Virus record (IMG/VR): IMGVR_UViG_3300020001_000004
Span: 1-32,173 of that record
Length of the DNA stretch: 32,173 nt
Strand: one strand, 5' to 3'
Source of the DNA: a virus
The notes under the pieces are model-generated. The model was not told the DNA's origin. It was given only the letters and a program-made list of their open reading frames with translations, and ran no database searches. Both the position numbers and the translations under genes were made by a program. Shown here in pieces: positions 23,570-29,421 of the stretch (the first letter of the stretch is position 1; every line of letters begins with the position of its first letter).

Positions 23570-24222
23570 TTGAAATGTTTTTTGATAAACATTGGATTGT
23601 CTTGTATGCAATATCGTACCTGATATGCTCCCTGTGGTTCAATGCCGTGCATATACATTGCAAGCGCCATACAGGTTTCATCATTGCGATGGCCATTGAT
23701 CTGTTCGGTTGTTGCCTCTTTTTGACTACCGAACAATCCTTCCTGTTCGGCTTCCATCCATTGTTGGAAAACTCTCAATGGTTTTGTTCTTGTGAAATCA
23801 AAATAATAAAGACTCCCACCAACCAAATGCCAACCATAGCGCTCAATCATTTCGCCTGTCAAGCCATAATAAGCAAGACATTTATTCGATACCAAGGGGC
23901 TATCTCCTGTCTTGTGAAGTTTGTTGTCATCCTTCACCGCCACTATTGGAAATTGAAATAGGTCATCTATTTTGTCTGCCAAGACCATTGCAGGATCAAG
24001 AAAAATAACCTTCGGGAATCCTGCCTCCACTGCTGCTAAAATTGCATGTGGTTTAAATCCATAAAGTGATTCATAGAAGTTTCGCGCTCCTGGTGGAAGT
24101 TCTTCCGTCCAAAACATAATGTTTGCTTCGGGATAAATTTTTTCAATAGATTGTCTCAGCCTGCGCTGCTGCTGAACATAGATTTCGCCGAAGGCATAAG
24201 AAACAAAGCAAACGTCTTTCAT
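23566..24222 (-). CDS. Glycosyltransferase-like protein, GT8-like
   Basis: The 218-residue protein begins DVCFVSYAFGEIYVQQQRRL, and has KVIFLDPAMVL at 71-81, where a GT8-type DxD site would be; here the second Asp is replaced by Ala (Asp76-Pro-Ala). LVGGSLYYFDF (about 133-143) and HRNDETCMALAMY (about 179-191) match the later GT-A motifs seen in cassette neighbours and in GT8 enzymes. The incomplete DxD suggests altered metal use or loss of activity. Overlaps with both neighbours are of the ATGA kind. Confidence 0.62.
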   Translation of the reverse strand: MKDVCFVSYAFGEIYVQQQRRLRQSIEKIYPEANIMFWTEELPPGARNFYESLYGFKPHAILAAVEAGFPKVIFLDPAMVLADKIDDLFQFPIVAVKDDNKLHKTGDSPLVSNKCLAYYGLTGEMIERYGWHLVGGSLYYFDFTRTKPLRVFQQWMEAEQEGLFGSQKEATTEQINGHRNDETCMALAMYMHGIEPQGAYQVRYCIQDNPMFIKKHFK

Positions 24223-24314
24223 TTATTTAGCATTTTTTTAATTTTTCTTTCCTGCCACCATGCTAAAAACAAACCCAATAGAAATGGTAAATATTGAAAA
24301 ATTAATTCCTTCAT
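24219..24314 (-). CDS. 31-residue single-pass membrane protein
   Basis: The frame from ATG 24314 to TGA 24219 codes for 31 residues: a hydrophobic segment IFQYLPFLLGLFLAWW (5-20) and a basic tail QERKIKKMLNK. It overlaps both the upstream and the downstream gene by ATGA and thus fills an otherwise empty gap of 88 bp exactly. Both overlaps and the topology (N-out, basic C-in) make it credible despite its size. No family is recognised. It may anchor the soluble enzymes of the cassette to the membrane. Confidence 0.65.
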   Translation of the reverse strand: MKELIFQYLPFLLGLFLAWWQERKIKKMLNK

Positions 24315-25105
24315 TTATTCAGGAGTTTATAAAACTCATAAGCATAATCTGCGAACCACCCAAAATTATCCGGCCATATCCCATGCAATAATTGCATTGT
24401 CTTGCCCATGTTCTCTGGAAGCCACCCTTGCCTTAACAAGTGAGCATCAATTAATTCAGGATGGTGTAAGGTCCATGCTGACCGGTCAACCCTGCCTACT
24501 GGATAGCCATTAGGAAGAATCCCCCGATTTACAATTAATTTTCCTGATACACCATTCAATTTTTCTGTGATCAAATCCTGATCCACTACCCACCGTTTTA
24601 CCTGATCTTCGCTTTGCGCATTTGGTAAAGTCTCAAGATCACGTTTAATAAGACTATTGTAATCCTTGGTTCCTATCTTCATTAACATCTGCCAATCAGT
24701 CCGGTGCATCCCGATATAGCAAATTGGATAGTGTTGAAAGCCGGTAAGATCATGACCCCAAATAGTTATTCTATTTTTGTTTGGCTCCCAATAATCTGAA
24801 AGAGGCAGCATGTCTATATCGCTAGTCATTAAGTAATCTCCACCATCGGCAACACATGCACCATAAAGCCTTGATACTTGAGCAATAGTGTCGGACCGGT
24901 AGCCTTCTATTTCATTTAATGGATAAGGCCACATCTTTTCCAGTTCTGGATGATCCATCACGAACTCAAAAATACCTTCGTATTTCGCTCCCTCAACGAA
25001 CAAAAGTGGTTCCCACCCGAACTTTCGCCATGCCCATATTATCAGTGGCACGTAAAATAAATATTCTGGATTCTGATTTACCGAAAGGACTATTCGCTTA
25101 TTCAT
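24311..25105 (-). CDS. Glycosyltransferase, GT-A fold
   Basis: The 264-residue protein has GDYLMTSDIDMLPLSDYW (89-106) with the DxD pair Asp96 and Asp98, the metal-sugar-nucleotide site. The N terminus RIVLSVNQNPEYLFYVPLII is a strand and helix typical of such folds, and ENMGKTMQLLHGIWPDNFGW lies near the C terminus. No membrane segment occurs. Start and stop overlap neighbours by ATGA. Family within the GT-A enzymes is uncertain. Confidence 0.7.
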   Translation of the reverse strand: MNKRIVLSVNQNPEYLFYVPLIIWAWRKFGWEPLLFVEGAKYEGIFEFVMDHPELEKMWPYPLNEIEGYRSDTIAQVSRLYGACVADGGDYLMTSDIDMLPLSDYWEPNKNRITIWGHDLTGFQHYPICYIGMHRTDWQMLMKIGTKDYNSLIKRDLETLPNAQSEDQVKRWVVDQDLITEKLNGVSGKLIVNRGILPNGYPVGRVDRSAWTLHHPELIDAHLLRQGWLPENMGKTMQLLHGIWPDNFGWFADYAYEFYKLLNK

Positions 25106-25872
25106 AGATTCCAGTAAAACAAATTTTTATATTCTTTTTCTATTATATCAAACTTCCACTGATATAAATCAAAGCGCTTAAAAAACCTGATCATTTCCAG
25201 TTCAACCACACCAGGACTACCTACGTGTCTACATGTCAGATTGCTTTCCCAAAATCTCCTATCAACTTGTGGTAAACTCATTATCGGTAATTTACTCACA
25301 TCCTTTGAAAGCAGGAGATCATCTTTAATTTTTGGAAGTATTTTTTGATTCAAAAGGTGTTGATCTGATCCTCGCTGTGAAAGATCGAATCCTGCCACCA
25401 TTTCCTCCCAAGAATTCCAGCCCATAATGGCCTTTAATCGCGCTGTGTCGAACCCCACCATTCCACCCATCAAACCACCATGGGCGGGATTATCGTGCAT
25501 GGCATGGAACGGGGCACCGGTTTCCAGCCAATCCTGTACCACCTGTGCTTCGTTGTAGGTTGTTATCGCATCAGCATCTCGGCAAAGGACATGGGAAATG
25601 TCGATTGTCCAGATCGGCTTCATGCGCCAGAGCATGCCTTCACAAAGCAATGGAGTTGCTTCATTAATGTGAAGATCAAGGGTGTTATTCTCTACAAGCC
25701 AATCAAAAAGTTTCTGGTAATCGGTATAAATTTTCCGGTCAATTTCTAAATGAGTGCGAAAATCTGGATATATGAAAAAATTCATTCTGCTGTTCCAGTA
25801 AAAAGTTCGAATGTAGGCCATCATTTCAAAGTGATATGCGCCACTGAAAAGACTGTAAGAAATAACTTTCAT
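25102..25872 (-). CDS. Glycosyltransferase-like protein, GT-A fold
   Basis: The 256-residue protein contains ISHVLCRDADAITTYNE (92-108), with Asp99 and Asp101 as DxD, and PFHAMHDNPAHGGLMGGMVG (121-140), a His/Gly-rich acceptor-site loop. The sequence RGSDQHLLNQKILPKI (about 166-181) resembles the catalytic base region of related enzymes. It lies among glycosyltransferases and overlaps the membrane protein gene at 25869 by ATGA, which may point to functional pairing. Substrates are unknown. Confidence 0.68.
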   Translation of the reverse strand: MKVISYSLFSGAYHFEMMAYIRTFYWNSRMNFFIYPDFRTHLEIDRKIYTDYQKLFDWLVENNTLDLHINEATPLLCEGMLWRMKPIWTIDISHVLCRDADAITTYNEAQVVQDWLETGAPFHAMHDNPAHGGLMGGMVGFDTARLKAIMGWNSWEEMVAGFDLSQRGSDQHLLNQKILPKIKDDLLLSKDVSKLPIMSLPQVDRRFWESNLTCRHVGSPGVVELEMIRFFKRFDLYQWKFDIIEKEYKNLFYWNL

Positions 25873-26123
25873 TTTATAGATTTTAATGAATCAATCTGAT
25901 CTTGCATTATTTCCATTTGATCAATTATATCCAAATACATATTGCCAATTCTTTTCCTAGTATTGGCTCCGACCTGTGTTTCATTCATTATTACTTTAGC
26001 TTCAATTCTGAGTCTGTGAAATCTTTTCTTTGTCTCTAGCCTTTCTAAATTAATCCAAAACAGGATATAGACACAACAAATCAACACAACAATAATTCCA
26101 TTAACAATTTCTTGCTTTTTCAT
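25869..26123 (-). CDS. 84-residue membrane protein with cytosolic coiled coil
   Basis: The protein has one strong membrane segment, IVNGIIVVLICCVYILFWI (6-24), followed by a charged, helical C-terminal part with LERLETKKRFHRLRIEAKVI and MYLDIIDQMEIMQDQIDSLK, which looks like a coiled coil. It overlaps both neighbouring glycosyltransferase genes by ATGA. It resembles no known family that I recognise. The layout suits a membrane tether or an oligomerising scaffold for cassette enzymes. Confidence 0.7.
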   Translation of the reverse strand: MKKQEIVNGIIVVLICCVYILFWINLERLETKKRFHRLRIEAKVIMNETQVGANTRKRIGNMYLDIIDQMEIMQDQIDSLKSIK

Positions 26124-26713
26124 AATGCGTGTTTTGGTTGGCCGTTGAAGTAATGGTAAATGATCTCAGGAATTGGATACATCGTTTTGAAAATCCCCGC
26201 ATCACGCATGGCTTCAGATTGCTTTCCATCCTCACCGAAATTCTGGTCAGGGAAAGGAATGTCTTTCACTAAGGATAGCTTTTGAAAGTTCAAGTGATTG
26301 ATTTGTCGATAATAAAACTGGTTATCCTGCCACCATTCTATTTTTCCGGTCGCTGGATTAACGCAATCAATGAAATGATGGAATGGATTTCCTTTCTTGC
26401 CGCTGAAGTATATTTGACCCCACAATTCTCCGCAATCCATTCCGCTATTGGCTACATCAAGACCTCTTTGAATGTAGGTGTCCCCTAATAGGTCGTCATC
26501 ATCAATAAAGGAAATATATTCAGCTTCACTTCTAACTGCCGCCAAAACAAGTTCGTTTCTTTTTTGTCCTATAGTTTTTTGACGTTCATCTTCGTTGAAA
26601 ATAATTTTAATGCTATCGCTCGGCAGGATTTGCCGTTCAAGTTCCTTTTGCAAGCGATTCCTTAATTGAATTCGTTCTTCGAGTGTTGGAATGAGAATGG
26701 CTAGTTTTATCAT
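26120..26713 (-). CDS. Glycosyltransferase family 2
   Basis: The 197-residue protein starts LAILIPTLEERIQLRNRL, the first strand and helix of GT2 enzymes, and has YISFIDDDDLLGDTYI at 66-81 with the acidic metal site (Asp71-Asp74). NFGEDGKQSEAM at about 158-169 holds the likely catalytic ED base. FHHFIDCVNP lies between these. It is small but complete for a minimal GT2 fold. ATGA overlaps join it to the small membrane genes on both sides. Confidence 0.82.
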   Translation of the reverse strand: MIKLAILIPTLEERIQLRNRLQKELERQILPSDSIKIIFNEDERQKTIGQKRNELVLAAVRSEAEYISFIDDDDLLGDTYIQRGLDVANSGMDCGELWGQIYFSGKKGNPFHHFIDCVNPATGKIEWWQDNQFYYRQINHLNFQKLSLVKDIPFPDQNFGEDGKQSEAMRDAGIFKTMYPIPEIIYHYFNGQPKHAL

Positions 26714-26865
26714 TTTAGATCATTACTGATTGTCATGAATAAAATAGCGAACCCCAATGTGTGAATACTTCCCATCATGTCGCCCATTAACATTTGAACG
26801 AACTGACCAACCATCGCACCTATGGCACAATATTTCGCGGCAATTCTGTAATTGTGTCTTGTCAT
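26710..26865 (-). CDS. 51-residue membrane protein
   Basis: The frame from ATG 26865 to TGA 26710 codes for MTRHNYRIAAKYCAIGAMVG followed by a Met-rich loop (MLMGDMMG) and a second hydrophobic segment LGFAILFMTISN. It fills the 148-bp gap between two glycosyltransferase genes exactly, with ATGA overlaps on both sides. Two weak membrane segments or one hairpin are likely. No family is recognised. It is the third very small membrane protein of the cassette. Confidence 0.65.
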   Translation of the reverse strand: MTRHNYRIAAKYCAIGAMVGQFVQMLMGDMMGSIHTLGFAILFMTISNDLK

Positions 26866-27575
26866 TTTCCTAAATGTTGAGCGAATGGAATTGGCGTGTC
26901 TGGTCCGTGGGATTCATCGAAATACCGGTTAAGACGCTCCCAATAATTTTTTGTATCGGCTTCAGTAGCTAAAGCATTTCTTCGATAGGTGTCATCATTC
27001 GGAACTGGTCTGTTGGCAGGATGTTGGTGAACAAACAGTTCGTCATCGAAATAATGGTGCCTCCCGCGCATGATGGCAACATAGTATGCTTCAGCGTCAC
27101 AAGAAAATGATTTATAGGAAGGATGATAAATGTAGCCGTCACGCTTGTAGTAATCCCTGCCCATGATGCTCATTGTCGCCAAGGCATCTTTGGCATAGCC
27201 ATCATTGAAGTGGGCAAAGAAGTCAAAGGAATAACCCCAAATGTCCCTGATCCTTCGCTCCATCATCCGATCCCAACCCTCCAGAACGAAAAGCATGTCG
27301 TCACTCATGTTCACAAGAATGTCCCATTCTCCGGCTTGATCCATATCCCGGTTGATCGCATCAATCTTGCTTTCAGAATGTCCATAAACTATAAATGTAT
27401 TTCGTGAACAATCAACAAATGCTTTGATCTCAGGATTATTCATTGAATGATCATCAAGATCGGCAGTAACTAAAATTTCGAAGTTTTGGGTCTTAATTGT
27501 GACCAAAATATTCTCAACGGCCTTCTTAAACCAAAGTGGCCGACCTCTCGAAGCGAATTTGATCAGGAAGCGCAT
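26862..27575 (-). CDS. Glycosyltransferase, GT2-like; paralogue of the one at 21338-22063
   Basis: The 237-residue protein has FASRGRPLWFKKA (7-19), LVNMSDDMLFVLEGWDRM (87-104) with the acidic pair Asp92/Asp93, and GYIYHPSYKSFSCDAE (147-162). These motifs recur in the enzyme at 21338-22063, in the same order and with similar spacing. Its start overlaps the HNH endonuclease gene by 13 nt. A soluble GT-A enzyme is likely; substrate unknown. The pair may use different donors or act on successive residues of one glycan. Confidence 0.75.
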   Translation of the reverse strand: MRFLIKFASRGRPLWFKKAVENILVTIKTQNFEILVTADLDDHSMNNPEIKAFVDCSRNTFIVYGHSESKIDAINRDMDQAGEWDILVNMSDDMLFVLEGWDRMMERRIRDIWGYSFDFFAHFNDGYAKDALATMSIMGRDYYKRDGYIYHPSYKSFSCDAEAYYVAIMRGRHHYFDDELFVHQHPANRPVPNDDTYRRNALATEADTKNYWERLNRYFDESHGPDTPIPFAQHLGK

Positions 27576-28078
27576 ATTTTATTGAGATTAGCAAATTCCG
27601 CATGAAGTTCTGTGGCTCTTTGATTATAGGCAATAGCGGCTTCAACCTCTGTTTCAAATATCCCTATATAAATCTTTTTGCCATTATTGCCAGCGGAAGC
27701 CTCCCATTTTTTGTTTTTTTTATGCCATGAAACACCCAAATATGCTGAAGTCTTTCCTTTTGCTGGTCTTTGATTGCTGCAATTTTGCGAAGTATTGCAT
27801 TTTCTCAAATTATTTTTTTGATTGTTAAGCGTGTCATGATCCTCATGATCTATTAATATTTTGGGATCATTGATGTTCATTATCAATCGGCTCATTCTGA
27901 CCATAATGGTTTTATACTTCCCGTTAATTTTTCCAACGTAATTACCACGTACAGCATAATAATTATCCCGCTTTTTTAAAGGATACCATTTGAATTGATT
28001 CAAATACTCAAAATCTTCATCATCTACTTTTGTAAAAAATTGCCCATACTTACTTATAGATAATTTTATTTCTTTCAT
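27563..28078 (-). CDS. HNH endonuclease with AP2 domain (homing type)
   Basis: The 171-residue protein has a DNA-binding N-terminal part, then ILIDHEDHDTLNNQKNNLRK (74-93) with His78, Asn85 and Asn90 of the HNH nuclease site, and an AP2/ERF-like DNA-binding domain at about 112-167, including SAYLGVSWHKKNKKWEASAG. This combination is typical of free-standing homing endonucleases of phages. It is not related to sugar chemistry and probably invaded the cassette. It overlaps the upstream gene by ATGA and the downstream glycosyltransferase by 13 nt, so it left the coupling chain intact. Confidence 0.82.
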   Translation of the reverse strand: MKEIKLSISKYGQFFTKVDDEDFEYLNQFKWYPLKKRDNYYAVRGNYVGKINGKYKTIMVRMSRLIMNINDPKILIDHEDHDTLNNQKNNLRKCNTSQNCSNQRPAKGKTSAYLGVSWHKKNKKWEASAGNNGKKIYIGIFETEVEAAIAYNQRATELHAEFANLNKICAS

Positions 28079-28581
28079 AGTGGTTTATAAAAAACGGCTG
28101 TAGTCCATTGTGAATGATTCGGTTGTTTAAAAAGCTGTTTCTTCCATCCCTCTAATAATATTTCCGTTCTACTGACCATTTCCGGTGTAAAATCCTCACC
28201 TAACCAATTGTCAATAATCAAAAATCCTCCTCTTTTCAAGAAATTAATGCAATAGTTCAGGCATTTTTCCCGATAGTCGCCGTCAATAACAACACAATCA
28301 TATTCATGTCCATCATTAATGGCTGTGACATAGGTTGTTTCTGTTTTGGCCAACCATGCCCCGGCAGCCGTTGCCCAATTGTCATCCCCATCGACATTTT
28401 TCAAGAAAGCGCTATTAACCCTCCACCAAATTGAAGAATAACCACCGCCATATTCAAAAACATGCCATTGACTCACATCCATAGTCTTTAACCATTGCAA
28501 TGTGGGTAGGGTGTACCATGGCATCACCAGTTTTGTTTCCGTGTCGATGTAGGCCCATCCAAGGTTTGCTTCCTGTATCAT
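28075..28581 (-). CDS. SAM-dependent methyltransferase-like protein
   Basis: The 168-residue protein has HVFEYGGGYSSIWW (40-53), a motif I variant with GGGYSS, DCVVIDGDYREKCLNYCINF (95-114), which holds motif IV, and RGGFLIIDNW (117-126), the motif VI strand. These fit class I methyltransferases, near the group that acts on small polar substrates (Methyltransf_24 type). It is soluble. In the cassette a sugar methylation role is likely. Its stop overlaps the HNH gene by ATGA and its start lies 1 nt after the preceding gene. Confidence 0.62.
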   Translation of the reverse strand: MIQEANLGWAYIDTETKLVMPWYTLPTLQWLKTMDVSQWHVFEYGGGYSSIWWRVNSAFLKNVDGDDNWATAAGAWLAKTETTYVTAINDGHEYDCVVIDGDYREKCLNYCINFLKRGGFLIIDNWLGEDFTPEMVSRTEILLEGWKKQLFKQPNHSQWTTAVFYKPL

Positions 28582-28582
28582 T

Positions 28583-29254
28583 TCATGGAATGTTTACCGC
28601 TAATTCAATGTTGGGGACCGGAACCGTTGAATAGAAATTATAACTTTCTTCATCCAAAGTTTCTTTCAAAAATCCGTTGTCAGAATTAACATACCGATCA
28701 AGCATATCGAAATGAGCGAACCCGCCAACTTTTCCAACATTGTGTTTGATCCCGACTGAAATTATTTTCTCCGGCTTGAAAACTTTCCCTTCTTTGAGAC
28801 AATACCACAAATGAAGATCGCAATAAGGATCGTGGTCCTCTCCCCAATCAAGTTTGTCAAGGTTTGGCCGAATGAGCGTGTTCATCGCGCTTGCCCGTTG
28901 CTCGTGGTGGAAGGTGAAGTGTTTTTTCAGCTTCAGATGGTAATAAATCGTGTAATTGGTGCCAATAATAGGTGGTTTTCCTAATTCTAACCACTTTTTA
29001 GCCATTGTTTCAAGGTAATCTGGCGCATAATAATCATCGTTTTCCCAAAAGGCAATCAGGTCAAGGTGTTTATCTTGAAGCTTTTGATAGCCTGTTCTGT
29101 ACCTCCAAGCTATGTCCACGGCATCACTTTTCGGTGGATCGGCGATTAATTCAACAAATTCTGGCTGCAATGTCTGATTTTTCACCATGCGCAGGCAATT
29201 CGCTAAGAAAAGCGGTCGATCTCCACGGTCCGGTATGATTACTCCGATTCTCAT
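28583..29254 (-). CDS. Glycosyltransferase, GT2-like, first enzyme of the cassette
   Basis: The 223-residue protein opens RIGVIIPDRGDRPLFLANCL, like GT2 enzymes, and has LIAFWENDDYYAPDYLETMA (66-85), in which Asp73/Asp74 are the metal site. GEDHDPYCDLHLW (about 138-150) may hold the catalytic base. A soluble GT-A enzyme is likely; substrates unknown. The start overlaps the stop of the small protein gene by ATGA, which links the cassette to the terminase operon translationally. Confidence 0.72.
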   Translation of the reverse strand: MRIGVIIPDRGDRPLFLANCLRMVKNQTLQPEFVELIADPPKSDAVDIAWRYRTGYQKLQDKHLDLIAFWENDDYYAPDYLETMAKKWLELGKPPIIGTNYTIYYHLKLKKHFTFHHEQRASAMNTLIRPNLDKLDWGEDHDPYCDLHLWYCLKEGKVFKPEKIISVGIKHNVGKVGGFAHFDMLDRYVNSDNGFLKETLDEESYNFYSTVPVPNIELAVNIP

Positions 29255-29421
29255 TTTATGATCCTTAATTCATTTTTAAAATAATATGCAGTTTTAAAAG
29301 CGGCAGGATTTTTAAGTGGTTCATCCAACTGAACACCAAATCTAGTAACCCTACTAAATCCTTCTTTCGAAGTTATTATTCCGGCTCCATGTGGAGTTTC
29401 AACTTTATTTCCAATTCTCAT
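29251..29421 (-). CDS. Small beta-barrel (SH3/KOW-like) protein of unknown function
   Basis: The 56-residue protein (start ATG 29421, ATGA overlap with the terminase stop) has RIGNKVETPHGAGIITSKEG (2-21) and FGVQLDE, a pattern of short strands around G-V/I turns that resembles SH3- or KOW-like barrels. The longer frame from 29454 begins inside the terminase gene and is less likely. It bridges the terminase and the sugar cassette. A DNA- or protein-binding role is possible but not shown. Confidence 0.55.
   Translation of the reverse strand: MRIGNKVETPHGAGIITSKEGFSRVTRFGVQLDEPLKNPAAFKTAYYFKNELRIIK

Noticed and set aside
23012-23611. Longer start of the FkbM-like gene at 23611
   Set aside because: It would overlap the upstream gene by 46 nt; ATG 23569 gives the ATGA overlap seen at most other junctions and keeps the whole domain.
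20555-29254. Sugar cassette as DNA hypermodification genes
   Set aside because: No base-modifying enzyme such as a hydroxymethylase or a kinase for modified bases is seen, and the cassette lies with late virion genes; not excluded by sequence outside the window.
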